Positions 45,749-56,351 of a DNA stretch of 64,000 bases are shown one piece after another (positions within the stretch are counted from its first letter, which is position 1; each line of letters opens with the position of its first letter). Made by a program: the position numbers and the translations under genes. The stretch is from Rugamonas rivuli (GTDB lineage: Bacteria; Pseudomonadota; Gammaproteobacteria; Burkholderiales; Burkholderiaceae_D). The notes below the pieces were generated by a model, which was not told where the DNA came from, made no database searches, and saw only the letters and a program-made list of their open reading frames with translations. Where the stretch lies: the NCBI RefSeq assembly GCF_009380165.1, contig NZ_WHUF01000008.1, positions 124,001 to 188,000 on the forward strand, given 5' to 3'.

Positions 45749-46645
45749 TTATGCGGCTCCCATCGCCTTGGCGCGCGGGGCCAGCGGCAGGAACGCCAGC
45801 AGGTTCCCCGCCAGTACCAGCGCCAGCCCGGTCAGGGCGGTCGGCGTCCAGTGGTAGCCTTCATAGATCGTTGAAATGGTCAGTGCCACGATGGGGAATA
45901 ATACCGTGGAATAGGCCGCGCGGTCCGGTCCTATGCGGCCGACCAGCAACAGGTAGGCGGTGAAGCCGATCACCGAGCCGGGAATCGCCAGGTACAGCAG
46001 GGCGCCGACGTAGCGCGTGGTCGGCTCCAGCGCGAACGGCATGCCCAGCGCCAGCGCCGCCACGCCCAGCGTGGTGGAGCCGATCAGCATGGCCCAGCTG
46101 TTGGTCAGCCACGGCGTCAGGCCCATGGACTGCATGCGGCTCGACAGCAGGTTCCCGCACGAGAAGCACAGCGTGCCGCCCAAGGTCAGCGCGAGGCCCA
46201 TCATCACTTTGCTGTCGTGCCAGTGGCCCGCCATCTGCGGCGCGAACAGCAGCACGATGCCGGTCAGGCCGAGCAGGGCGCCCACCATCACCTGGCGGCG
46301 TATCGGCCGGCCGAGGAAGATGCGGCCGTTGATGGCGTTCCACAGCGGCGCGGTGGAGAACACCACCGCTTCGAGGCCGCTGGTGATCCACTGGCTGGCG
46401 TAGTAGAAGCACAGGAAGTTCAGGCAGAACAGCGCCATGCCCTGTGCGAACAGGTAGCGCCAGGCCTGGCGCGGCGGCCACCACGGCTTGCGGGTGACGA
46501 GCAAGAATCCCATCAACACGGCGGCGGCCAGCCAGAAGCGGTAGGCGATCGACACCGGCGCCGGCACCACGCCGAGCTGGAAGGTGATGGCGATCCAGGT
46601 GGTACCCCAGATCAGGACAGTGAGCAGGTAGAGGAAGATATTCAT
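45749..46645 (-). CDS. EamA/DMT family exporter
   Basis: A 298-residue inner-membrane protein with ten predicted TM helices in two EamA repeats (IWGTTWIAITFQLGVVPAP; second repeat from ~145). Such proteins export amino acids or small metabolites. ATG 46645 (MNIFLYLLTVLIWG) gives the standard start. It is divergent from an AraC regulator, which probably controls it, and ends 14 bases before the amidohydrolase start. Confidence 0.9.
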   Translation of the reverse strand: MNIFLYLLTVLIWGTTWIAITFQLGVVPAPVSIAYRFWLAAAVLMGFLLVTRKPWWPPRQAWRYLFAQGMALFCLNFLCFYYASQWITSGLEAVVFSTAPLWNAINGRIFLGRPIRRQVMVGALLGLTGIVLLFAPQMAGHWHDSKVMMGLALTLGGTLCFSCGNLLSSRMQSMGLTPWLTNSWAMLIGSTTLGVAALALGMPFALEPTTRYVGALLYLAIPGSVIGFTAYLLLVGRIGPDRAAYSTVLFPIVALTISTIYEGYHWTPTALTGLALVLAGNLLAFLPLAPRAKAMGAA

Positions 46646-46769
46646 GCCCACAGCATGCCGGACGGGCGCGAGCGGCGCTTGTCTGAAATTGCGCAAATCG
46701 GCCGGCCGCCAGCGGGGAGAGGGCGCTCCGTGCTAGACTTTAAGCCAACTCTTACTGAATGACCGCGCC
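46646..46769. promoter_or_regulatory. Divergent promoter region, DMT exporter / AraC regulator
   Basis: The 124 bases between head-to-head starts include GTGCTAGACTTTAAG (46731-46745), a plausible -10 zone for the araC-type gene. No symmetrical operator was found. Confidence 0.35.
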
Positions 46770-47696
46770 GTGCCAGCCCGTCCTCTGAACGCCACCGATG
46801 CCTTCCCCGCCCGCGCGCCGGACGGGCTGATTTCGCACGCGGTGTTCCGCACCATGTCCGAAACGGATGCGGTGATGGAGCGCTTCGCCTGGCTGGGCGA
46901 CGATCTGGCGGTGGCCATCTGGCGCCGCGACACCGAGGTGGCCGAGACCAGCTACAACAAGCCGGGCCACCACACGCTGTCCTACTACATGGGCGGCGGC
47001 TACCGCACCGAACGCGACGAACTTCCCGGCCTGTACGGAGCGCCGGAGCGTCTGTGCACGCTGCCGGACTGGCACGAGTCCAGCTGGACGGTGCGCGGGC
47101 CGCTGCGCTTCCTGCACGTCTACTTCCTGCCCGAGCACTTCACGCGGCGCGCGGTGGTGGAGCTGGACCGCGAACCGCGCGAGGTCACGCTGGCCGACCG
47201 CACCTACTTCGAGCATGAGCGCATCGGCAAGCTGTGCGCCGGTCTGGCGGATATGTCGTGGGAAGGCGCGGACGGCCAGCTGCGCGCCAACGAGGTGGCG
47301 CACGAAACCCTGAGCCATCTGCTGCTGTCGCAATCGATGCCGCAGCACCAGCAGCGCGTGCGCGGCGGACTGGCGCCGGTGGTGCGGCGGCGGCTGGCCG
47401 ACTACATCGAAGCTAACCTTGGGCAGAATATCTCGCTGGGCATGCTGGCGCAGCTGGCGTGCATGTCGGAGTACCATCTGGCGCGGATGTTCCGGATCTC
47501 GTTCGGCATGCCGCCATCGGCGTGGATCGCGGCGCGCCGCGTGGAGCATGCGCGGCTGCTGCTGAAGACCAGCGACCAGCCCTTGCAGCAGATCGCCGAC
47601 GCCTGCGGCTACGCGGACCTGAGCCACTTCAGCCACCGCTTCCGCGACAGCGTAGGTGCGCCGCCCAGCCGCTACCGCAGCATCGTTACGTCGTAG
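46770..47696 (+). CDS. AraC-family transcriptional regulator
   Basis: A 308-residue regulator. The C-terminal double helix-turn-helix is clear (ISLGMLAQLACMSEYHLARMFRISFGMPPSAW, then LLKTSDQPLQQIADACGYADLSHFSHRFR). The N-terminal ~180 residues are an effector domain of unknown ligand. The start appears to be GTG 46770; the next in-frame ATG (46854) would remove about 28 residues. Its end overlaps the convergent DUF1993 gene by 11 bases. Confidence 0.9.
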   Translation: MPARPLNATDAFPARAPDGLISHAVFRTMSETDAVMERFAWLGDDLAVAIWRRDTEVAETSYNKPGHHTLSYYMGGGYRTERDELPGLYGAPERLCTLPDWHESSWTVRGPLRFLHVYFLPEHFTRRAVVELDREPREVTLADRTYFEHERIGKLCAGLADMSWEGADGQLRANEVAHETLSHLLLSQSMPQHQQRVRGGLAPVVRRRLADYIEANLGQNISLGMLAQLACMSEYHLARMFRISFGMPPSAWIAARRVEHARLLLKTSDQPLQQIADACGYADLSHFSHRFRDSVGAPPSRYRSIVTS

Positions 47697-48189
47697 GCTT
47701 TTCGAACGAGAAGCCGGGCGCGTACAGGTGGTAGCCGTCGAAGTCCTGCTTGCCGATGTCCGCGCCGTGGCTGCGCGCGATCGCGTAGGCCATGCTGAAG
47801 TGGAAGTAGAAGTTGGGCAGGATGTAGAGGTTCAGGTATTCGTCGGCAGGCAGCGCGATGTCGGCGAAGCCGGCGCGGTCGCGGCAAACGCGGTCGGCCG
47901 GGCCTTCGAACTGCGATGGCGGAATCGCGGCGATGTAGGCGATGGTGTCGTCGACCTGCTTCGCCAGCGCGGCGAATGACACCTCGGCGCCATCGAAACT
48001 CACCGGCGGCAAACCTGCCAGCGGACAGCAGCCGCGCAAGGCAAAGTTGGCCGTGGCGCGCACCTGCGACGCGAACGGCAGCATCTCTGCATGCAGCCGC
48101 GCGCCAAGTATTTCGGGGTTTGTCTCTATCCTTTTGATGATTCCGGCAAGTTGGCCGAGCGATCGATTAAATATGGTCGGTGCGTGCAT
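47686..48189 (-). CDS. DUF1993 family protein (DinB-like)
   Basis: A 167-residue helical protein matching DUF1993 (ADEYLNLYILPNFYFHFSMAYAIAR and the Cys/Pro segment FALRGCCPLAGLPP), a relative of the DinB/YfiT four-helix fold. No function is established. ATG 48189 (MHAPTI) has AAGGA at ideal distance, so the longer start at 48213 is not used. Confidence 0.8.
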   Translation of the reverse strand: MHAPTIFNRSLGQLAGIIKRIETNPEILGARLHAEMLPFASQVRATANFALRGCCPLAGLPPVSFDGAEVSFAALAKQVDDTIAYIAAIPPSQFEGPADRVCRDRAGFADIALPADEYLNLYILPNFYFHFSMAYAIARSHGADIGKQDFDGYHLYAPGFSFEKPTT

Positions 48190-48308
48190 ATCGATATCCT
48201 TCTGGTTCGGCATGATATTAGCTTACGCAGGCACTGTGACCAATCAAAACATGCGTCGTCTTCTCAAGCGATAGTTTGCGTACACGTGTAGTGCGGCAGG
48301 AGCTGGAG

Positions 48309-48761
48309 ATGACGAATCCTGATATTCGTACCACGAGCGCTTTCCATGCAACGCTCAACGACAAGAGTCAAGTCAGCAGTATCCTGAAAGGCATTGATCC
48401 TAAATACCTGAATCCCAACAGCCGGTTTGGAAAAGCTTTTTATGTTTCGGAGGATGCCGAGACAGCGCTGGCCGAGATGAAACATTACGGCGTCCCGCCA
48501 ACGCACGTGATCCGGTTCTTGATGAATCACAGTGCCATGAGAGTACTGGACTTAACGGAGCCTGATGTGGCTGCGAAATATGGTTATGTTGGAGGCGCTA
48601 TAAGTTCAGTCACTCAAGCGATAGGAGCAGCCGCACGCAGGGATGGATATAACGTCATTCATTTCCGTTCAGAGAGAGCGGCCGGAAAAAGTAACCACGC
48701 TATACTGCAAGACTACAATCAGACATTAAAGCCTCAGATTGTTACTCCGGTGGAAAAATGA
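48309..48761 (+). CDS. RES-like toxin domain protein
   Basis: A 150-residue stand-alone protein in a visibly AT-richer stretch. It has the pattern FHATLND, NPNSRFGKAFYVSEDAETALAE, VLDLTEPDV and DGYNVIHFRSERAAGKSNHAI. This resembles RES-type domains (NAD-consuming/ADP-ribosyltransferase-like toxins) and the same module at the C-termini of polymorphic (Rhs-type) toxins. There is no N-terminal delivery region; the upstream frame closes near 48240. ATG 48309 has a GGAG site. The next gene overlaps by ATGA and is the likely antitoxin/immunity partner. Confidence 0.65.
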   Translation: MTNPDIRTTSAFHATLNDKSQVSSILKGIDPKYLNPNSRFGKAFYVSEDAETALAEMKHYGVPPTHVIRFLMNHSAMRVLDLTEPDVAAKYGYVGGAISSVTQAIGAAARRDGYNVIHFRSERAAGKSNHAILQDYNQTLKPQIVTPVEK

Positions 48762-49224
48762 AACTTGTACTCTTTGAATATCGATGTGAGTCTTGTGGAA
48801 TTTCTTTCAAAGCTCCGCAAATCAGTCCTCATGCCTATGGCGAGTTTTTGCTCAGGAAGAAGAACTCTCCCGCGCTACGCTATCTGGATGCGATACATTG
48901 CATCGCTTATTCCGAGGTCGCCAGCGCATTAAAAGCAAGAGGGTTGGACGAAGTAAAGCAAGCCGAGGTTTTACAAGCGATCTTTGGCGTAGTCGCCTGC
49001 GATCCGGATCTCGATGGCGAGCCGTTCGAGATGGGGCTGCCGCCTTACTGCCCCGAATGTGCCGGCCAGTCGGCTTCAGTCTGGAGTATCACCGAACCGA
49101 TAGAGTTTATCGAACTCGATATCCCTGCACCGACATTCCTGCTCTGGAGCAGCCTCACAGCTCAAGAAAAAAGAACAAGAATCCGCGACAGCATGCGCAA
49201 GCTTCTACCCCAGTCGCGCGTGGC

Positions 49225-49228
<4 letters not shown>
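48758..49228 (+). CDS. Zinc-ribbon protein, probable partner/immunity of the RES-like toxin
   Basis: A 156-residue protein with two CxxC pairs (C10/C13 and C98/C101) that could form one zinc site. The rest is not recognised. The ATGA overlap with the toxin-like gene and the shared low GC content argue for a two-gene cassette acquired together. Its identity as immunity protein is inferred from position only. It converges with recQ, sharing bases of the stop codons. Confidence 0.6.
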
Positions 49229-51048
<1,820 letters not shown>

Positions 51049-51079
51049 TGCTACTACTCGATTCTTCTACAGCTAAGGT

Positions 51080-51916
51080 TTAGTCGGCCCAGACGATGAC
51101 GCCGGTGTAACCGGTGACCAGCACCATCAGGCCGAAGGCGATGCGATACCAAGCGAACGCAGTGAAGGTGTGCGAGCTGATATAGCGCAGCAGCCAGCGC
51201 ACGCACAGGAAGGCCGAAACGAAGGCCGCCACGGTGCCGATCGAGAACAGCGGCAGGTCGGAGGCCGACAGCAGCGCGCGCTCCTTGTACAGCGAATACA
51301 CGGTGGCGCCCAGCAGCGTGGGGATCGCCAGGAAGAACGAGAACTCGGTCGCCACCTTGCGCGAGAAGCCGAAGATCATGCTGCCCATGATGGTGGCGCC
51401 GGAGCGGCTGGTGCCCGGGATCAGCGCGAACGCCTGGGCGATGCCGATCTTGAGCGCGTCGATCGGCTTGATGTCGTCGACCGAATTGATGCGGGCCATG
51501 GCCGGATTGGCTTTTTCGCGCTTTTCCACCCACAGGATGACGAAGCCGCCGACGATGAAGGCCAGCGCCACCGGCACCGGCGCGAACAGCTTGGCCTTGA
51601 TGGCTTTGCTGAACAGCACGCCCAGCACGGCGGCCGGCAGGAAGGCGATCAGCACGTTGAGCGCGAAGCGCTGCTGTTTCGGGTCGCCCAGGCCGGTCAG
51701 CACGGCGGCGATGCGCGCGCGGTACTCCCAGCAGACGGCGAAGATGGCGCCCGCCTGGATGACGATCTCGAACACTTTCATTTTTTCTTCCAGGCCGTGG
51801 AAGCCCAGCAGGTGTTCCGCCAGAATCAGGTGGCCGGTCGACGAGATCGGCAGAAATTCGGTGAAACCTTCAACCAGGCCCATGATCAGGGCTTTGAGTG
51901 CGAGAACGATATCCAT
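51080..51916 (-). CDS. uppP: Undecaprenyl-diphosphatase
   Basis: A 278-residue membrane phosphatase that recycles undecaprenyl phosphate for cell-wall synthesis and affects bacitracin resistance. The two catalytic regions are [17 protein letters not shown] and [17 protein letters not shown] 51916 ([13 protein letters not shown]) is the usual start. No RNA or gene was seen in the upstream gap 51917-52098 except the terminator. Confidence 0.95.
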   Translation of the reverse strand: MDIVLALKALIMGLVEGFTEFLPISSTGHLILAEHLLGFHGLEEKMKVFEIVIQAGAIFAVCWEYRARIAAVLTGLGDPKQQRFALNVLIAFLPAAVLGVLFSKAIKAKLFAPVPVALAFIVGGFVILWVEKREKANPAMARINSVDDIKPIDALKIGIAQAFALIPGTSRSGATIMGSMIFGFSRKVATEFSFFLAIPTLLGATVYSLYKERALLSASDLPLFSIGTVAAFVSAFLCVRWLLRYISSHTFTAFAWYRIAFGLMVLVTGYTGVIVWAD

Positions 51917-52037
51917 GAGGTAAGTAATGAGTTGGTGGGAGTGGGGCCTCACGTGGAGCGCCGGGGTCGAAGCTTACCATGTTCGCGGCCTCCGATTCTG
52001 AATCTGACTCAAGGGTAATGGGGTTTTCGCCGGCCAG

Positions 52038-52066
52038 GCAAAAAAAACGCCCCGGAACGGGGCGTT
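52038..52066 (-). terminator. Terminator of the secreted protease gene
   Basis: AACGCCCCG pairs with CGGGGCGTT around a 3-base loop (52046-52066). On the minus strand it is followed by a run of eight or nine T residues. Confidence 0.92.
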
Positions 52067-52098
52067 GGAAGAAGACCTGCGTAGTGTGCCGAGTGCGA

Positions 52099-54231
52099 TT
52101 ACCAGTTGGCTTGCAGCGTGTACTTGCCGCTGGTGGCGCCGGTGCCGCCGCTGTAATAGATCACCTTGGCGTACAGCGTACCGGCCGTGCCGTAACTGAC
52201 GCTGTCGGCCGAACCGGTGCCGTTGGTGCTGGACGCGACCTTGGTGCCGGCGCTGTTGTACAGCTCCAGGTCGTAGTCCGAGCTGGCGTTCGGCGCCAGG
52301 GTCACGGTCAGCGTTTTGCCGGCCGGCAGCACGATCTTGTAGTAGTCGACGTCGGACGAGGCGCTGATGGTGCCGTTGACCGTGGTGCCGGCGGTGCTGA
52401 CGGCCTGCGCGGTGGCGGTGGTGTTGTTGCTTTCCACTTCGTTGATGGTCGGGCCGCTGACCACCGACGACAGGATGTTCTGCGCCTCGAAGCTGGCCTG
52501 GAAGGTGTTGGCGTAGCTCAGGTCCGACGGGTACAGCGTCTTGGCGGCGTTGACGATGGCGGTGGCCATGGCCGGCATCTTGATGTTGCTGCCCAGGCCG
52601 AAGTGCGCTTCCAGGATGATCTGGTCGATATTGGCGCGCGGCTTGCCGGCGGCGATCAGCGCCACCATCGATTGGTACAGCGGCGCCGACCACAGCTCGT
52701 CGGACTGGAAGGTGACGCCGTTCTCGGTCACCGACTGGTGCGCGCCGTAAGTCTTGGCGGCGTTGTACTTGGCGTTGGTGCGGTTCAGCAGGCGGCCGTC
52801 CCAGCAGGCGCCGTGGCCGTCCCAGCTGAACGCCCATTCCGGATGGTAGATCTTGCCGTTCGGCGTGCTGTAGGAGTAGGACGCGGCCCAGTAGTCGCCG
52901 AAGCCTTCGCCCATGGCGCCGGTGTCGCCGCCGCTCCAGCTCGAATTGATGTTGGCCTGGATGCCGTGGCCGTATTCGTGCAGGATGACGTCGGCGTCTT
53001 CGCTGTCGTTCACGCAGCCGTGGCCGAAGGCCAGGTAGTCCGAACCGGCGCCGCCGCCGCTGTAGTGCGAGTTGTCGTCGCCGTTGACGCCGTCGGTGTC
53101 GACGTCCAGCGGACGGTTGATGATGGACTTGGTGCCGGTGAAGCCCAGCGACTGGATGTAGCGCTGGCTCTGGTCCAGGTGGAAGTAGACGTTGGTGTCG
53201 TCGAAGGCGTTGTTGCCGCGCTTGGCCGTCCACACGCCGTTGGTGGTGGTGCTCGGCGCGGTGGCCGGCGCTTCGATGTTCTTGATGTTGACGAACGGGC
53301 CGCTCAGCTTGTACACGCCGCCGGTCACGGTCAGGTCGCGCAGGGTCTTGGTCGAGTAGGCGGCGTCGAAGGCGGAGGCGGGCGAGGTGTCGGTCAGCGC
53401 GTCGGTGTTGAGCACGGTGCGCGGATCGGGATCGAAGGCGTAGCCGGAACCGTTGATGCCGGACGGCGTGGCCAGGGCCACGGCGGCCGATTGCGCGCTC
53501 AGCTGCGAACGCGAGCCCTGGCTGCTGCTGACGGCCTTGGTGGCGGCGGCGCGGTCGAGCACGGGGCCGGCGACGGCGGTGCGGGCGCCCAGCGTGCGTT
53601 CGCCGCGGCGCGGCAGCGAGGTGGTGTAGGAGCCGATGACGGTGCCGTCATGCGCGTTCAGGAACTGCACGAAGCCACCGGTCGGCATCTGCGCCTCGAT
53701 GCGGACCTTGCGCGCCAGTTGCACGCCGTCCTTGGTCGGCACCCACACCAGTTCGGTCGATGGCGTGGCCACCAGCGGATGCTGCACCTTCATATTGGTC
53801 CAGGCTTTGTCCAGGGCCTGGTCTTCGCTGATCTGGGCCTGGTTGTACAGCTGGTTGACGGCGCTGGCGTCGACCTTGTCGGAGATGTAGCGGGTTTCGT
53901 TGAAGATCTTTTGCAGCTGGCCGTTCTTGCCGATCGAGATGATGATCTCGGCCCGGTCCACCGGCAGGCCGCGCAGCATTTGCTGGTAGTGGTAGTGCTT
54001 GCCGGTCAGGGATTCCTGCACCTTGACCAGGCCCAGGTTGCTCAGCGAGGCTGGCAGGCCGAAGCGGGCGGCGTTCTGGCGCAGCACGTCGTCGGCCGAG
54101 GTGGCCGCGGTGCCGGAGAATACCGTCAGGTTTTCAACCGAGTAGCTGCCGGCGTGCGCGGTACCGGCGTAGGCCAGGACGATCAGGGAGGCGAGTAAGG
54201 GACGGACGAATGGGCGGGCAAATTGGCGCAT
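52099..54231 (-). CDS. Secreted M36/M4-like zinc metalloprotease with PPC domain
   Basis: A 710-residue secreted protein. Signal peptide (1-27); FTP/PepSY-type propeptide (~30-220); catalytic domain (~250-600) with HEYGH (H418, E419, H422) and the downstream zinc Glu in GEGFGDYW. The C-terminal bacterial pre-peptidase (PPC) domain runs ~605-710 (EVESNNTTATAQAV; DVDYYKIVLPAGKTLTVTL). It would be exported, self-processed and degrade extracellular protein. It has its own terminator, and a 196-base promoter region lies at 54232-54427. Confidence 0.92.
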   Translation of the reverse strand: MRQFARPFVRPLLASLIVLAYAGTAHAGSYSVENLTVFSGTAATSADDVLRQNAARFGLPASLSNLGLVKVQESLTGKHYHYQQMLRGLPVDRAEIIISIGKNGQLQKIFNETRYISDKVDASAVNQLYNQAQISEDQALDKAWTNMKVQHPLVATPSTELVWVPTKDGVQLARKVRIEAQMPTGGFVQFLNAHDGTVIGSYTTSLPRRGERTLGARTAVAGPVLDRAAATKAVSSSQGSRSQLSAQSAAVALATPSGINGSGYAFDPDPRTVLNTDALTDTSPASAFDAAYSTKTLRDLTVTGGVYKLSGPFVNIKNIEAPATAPSTTTNGVWTAKRGNNAFDDTNVYFHLDQSQRYIQSLGFTGTKSIINRPLDVDTDGVNGDDNSHYSGGGAGSDYLAFGHGCVNDSEDADVILHEYGHGIQANINSSWSGGDTGAMGEGFGDYWAASYSYSTPNGKIYHPEWAFSWDGHGACWDGRLLNRTNAKYNAAKTYGAHQSVTENGVTFQSDELWSAPLYQSMVALIAAGKPRANIDQIILEAHFGLGSNIKMPAMATAIVNAAKTLYPSDLSYANTFQASFEAQNILSSVVSGPTINEVESNNTTATAQAVSTAGTTVNGTISASSDVDYYKIVLPAGKTLTVTLAPNASSDYDLELYNSAGTKVASSTNGTGSADSVSYGTAGTLYAKVIYYSGGTGATSGKYTLQANW

Positions 54232-54427
54232 GCTGCATGGACTCCTTTAGTGGGATGTAGTTTGGATGCGAGCCTTGTGGGTGCCAAACGAGTATAGCCA
54301 CGCCTTTTTTCCATTTGTAAAATCAGGCGTTTTTAGACACTTTGCGCGATTCTGTTAAAAATGAGACATAGCGGCGGCGCGCGCGCGGCGCTAAGATGGA
54401 GCCCAAACATCCAACGAAAGGCACTCG

Positions 54428-54757
54428 ATGCAACGACTGTTTTCCCTGCTGCTGCCGCTCGCGCTGGCATCCGGCTGCGCGCTGGCGCAAGCGCCCAAGG
54501 CGATCGAGGATGTGGAACCGGAGGTGACGCAGCAGGTGGCGGCCGCCGTTGCGAAGATGGCGATCGATCCGGCGGCCGAGGGCGCGGCGCTGCTGCGTCC
54601 TTGCGCCAGCCCGCCGCCGCTGGAACTGCTGCGGCGCACGGTCGACGGCGAGGAGCGGACCTATCTCTACCGTACGCAATGCGGCAAGCCGCTGCTGGTG
54701 TCGGCCACCTACGGCAAGAACGGCGCCATCAAGCGCCTGCAGCTGAAAACTGAATAA
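54428..54757 (+). CDS. Small secreted protein of unknown function
   Basis: A 109-residue protein with a signal peptide (residues 1-20, cleavage near ALAQA). The mature part has two cysteines (LLRPCASPPP and YRTQCGKPLL) that may form a disulphide. The C-terminal segment (VSATYGKNGAIKRLQLKTE) looks like a beta-hairpin. An AAAGG site precedes ATG 54428. No family was recognised. Confidence 0.75.
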   Translation: MQRLFSLLLPLALASGCALAQAPKAIEDVEPEVTQQVAAAVAKMAIDPAAEGAALLRPCASPPPLELLRRTVDGEERTYLYRTQCGKPLLVSATYGKNGAIKRLQLKTE

Positions 54758-54765
54758 ACCGTTTA

Positions 54766-54782
54766 CGGGTTTGCCAAACCCG
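54766..54782 (+). terminator. Possible terminator hairpin after the small secreted protein
   Basis: CGGGTTT and AAACCCG pair around a 3-base loop just after the stop codon. No T-run follows, so it is weak. Confidence 0.35.
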
Positions 54783-54854
54783 AATTCGGCTACCGAGGAT
54801 CGGAAAAAGGCGGGCTCTTTCCAACTGCGTCAGCCTACTGGCCTCTGCCCGAGC

Positions 54855-56141
54855 TTACTTGGAAAACGTTATCGACTTGCGTCGGGCTGGCCCTCCCAAC
54901 GTAGTTGCCTGGGTAGGCACCGCTGGAGCGCCCAAATCATGTAAGCCACAATAGCAGCCCGAATAAACCCCACCGACTACTTCATTCTGATCATCCAATA
55001 ATCTGTGTATGCGAAACTTAGGCAGGGCATGGAACGGCAGTGGAGTCGGCTGACTCGACGACGCCTGAGCGCTCTGATCAGGTGGCACAGTTGCTTGCAC
55101 CGGCACCGGTAGTGCCGCATGCGTGTGCAGAGCGTTGAATACGTTGGAACACCCCCAACATGCACGTTTTGCTCCGTTTATATACAAGTCGCCGTTTCCT
55201 ATCTGCCACGCCGCGTACAGTATCCTCAGTTCGGCATGCAGGCATACCCCACCATATTGCAAATCCGGCACCTGGGGCCAGGTGGTTTTGTTTTCGTGGG
55301 AAACCGCGGCATCCAGCCCTTTTCCGGTAAGTAGCATAGTCAAAAACGTGAAAATCGATTTAGCATCCCTGGACGTGGCGTCTACGTGTATGTGTACAAG
55401 ATTAAACCAACTGGATGACTCAAGCGCGTTTTCGTAGAGCCGTTCGTATTTCGGATTATTTGTTGTCGGCATAATCTCTTGCAATTGCCGAATCCGGACG
55501 ATAGCGCGTTGCAGGGTTGAATCGCTGCGCTCTATGTCGGATGACAGTTTCAAGTTGGAAATCGTAGTGAGCATCCCCATGTAGGTCTGCTGATCGATAG
55601 CGCCGGCATTACTGGCCGCATATAGGCCCCTGTCGTCAAAACCCATCTGGACCTCGGCATGGTTTGGAGTGTCGACAGTCGAGGTTTTTTCCTCCTTGCC
55701 ACCCCGGCCGGTCCGCACCTTTAAGGCATCCGGCCCTTCATCCAGATATGTCAGCAAGCAGGTGCTTAGCGATCCCAGCAGTTGAAGCTTGGCCATCTCT
55801 AGCGACCCGTAACAATTCAAGCGCTTGGGGCCGAGCGGCATATTGCCTTCCATGGTTGGTTCAGATTTTGCGTACGCCGTCAGGTATGGAGGGGTGTCGT
55901 ATCTGATGCAGTCTGTGCTGTGGATAACGGCGGCTATGCTCGACGAGGAAGCGCTCGACGACGATGAGCTGGCGCCGGTATTTTTTGCAGCTATCGCAGA
56001 CATATTTATCCTGTTTGTCTCAGGATTAAATGCGCCGCGTCGATGGCTCGGTTGCAAGGATGATGATGACGCCACCGCCGGCAAATCGTCGTCCGAGTCT
56101 TCCTCTTTACCTTTGCCGCCTTTTTTTCCTCTTCTCGGCAT
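54855..56141 (-). CDS. Candidate deaminase-fold protein (HAE...CxxC), low-GC insert
   Basis: A 428-residue protein of unrecognised family in visibly AT-richer DNA than its neighbours. The first ~70 residues are charged and then Ser-rich, likely disordered. Near the C-terminus the sequence GGVCLHAELRIL (His302-Ala-Glu304) is followed 24 residues later by KRACWGC (C328, C331): the spacing and order of the zinc-binding HAE/CxxC site of the cytidine-deaminase fold. The intervening YINGAK region fits the strand before the CxxC helix of toxin-type deaminases. No signal peptide or obvious immunity gene is present. The function is unknown; deaminase activity is inferred. Confidence 0.6.
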   Translation of the reverse strand: MPRRGKKGGKGKEEDSDDDLPAVASSSSLQPSHRRGAFNPETNRINMSAIAAKNTGASSSSSSASSSSIAAVIHSTDCIRYDTPPYLTAYAKSEPTMEGNMPLGPKRLNCYGSLEMAKLQLLGSLSTCLLTYLDEGPDALKVRTGRGGKEEKTSTVDTPNHAEVQMGFDDRGLYAASNAGAIDQQTYMGMLTTISNLKLSSDIERSDSTLQRAIVRIRQLQEIMPTTNNPKYERLYENALESSSWFNLVHIHVDATSRDAKSIFTFLTMLLTGKGLDAAVSHENKTTWPQVPDLQYGGVCLHAELRILYAAWQIGNGDLYINGAKRACWGCSNVFNALHTHAALPVPVQATVPPDQSAQASSSQPTPLPFHALPKFRIHRLLDDQNEVVGGVYSGCYCGLHDLGAPAVPTQATTLGGPARRKSITFSK

Positions 56142-56351
56142 ACCAACTCCTCAAAATAGATGATGGTAAATTTTTACAATTAAAAGTATAGCAACTTCAG
56201 CAGTGCCAGCAATGTGTTTTTTTGCCGACGGGGTTGACCCGATTCCAGCACAATGGCGCCGATAAAAAAGCCCTCCAGCCGCGCGGGTGAGCCGCGTGGA
56301 TGAAGGGCGCAAGAGCGACCTGATGGCAGGGTCGCGAGGGAGATGCAAGCT
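56142..56351. other. AT-rich gap with the TonB receptor terminator
   Basis: The 210 bases hold the promoter side of the deaminase-like gene (AT-rich, 56160-56230) and the terminator of the downstream TonB receptor. No gene or repeat border was seen. Confidence 0.45.
56264..56308 (-). terminator. Terminator of the second TonB receptor gene
   Basis: An imperfect long hairpin with outer arms GCCCT.../...AGGGC (56270-56308). On the minus strand a run of six T residues follows. Confidence 0.75.

Noticed and set aside
48276-48309. TTG start for the RES-like toxin gene
   Set aside because: ATG 48309 has a properly spaced GGAG site and gives the conserved start; the extra 11 residues show no pattern.
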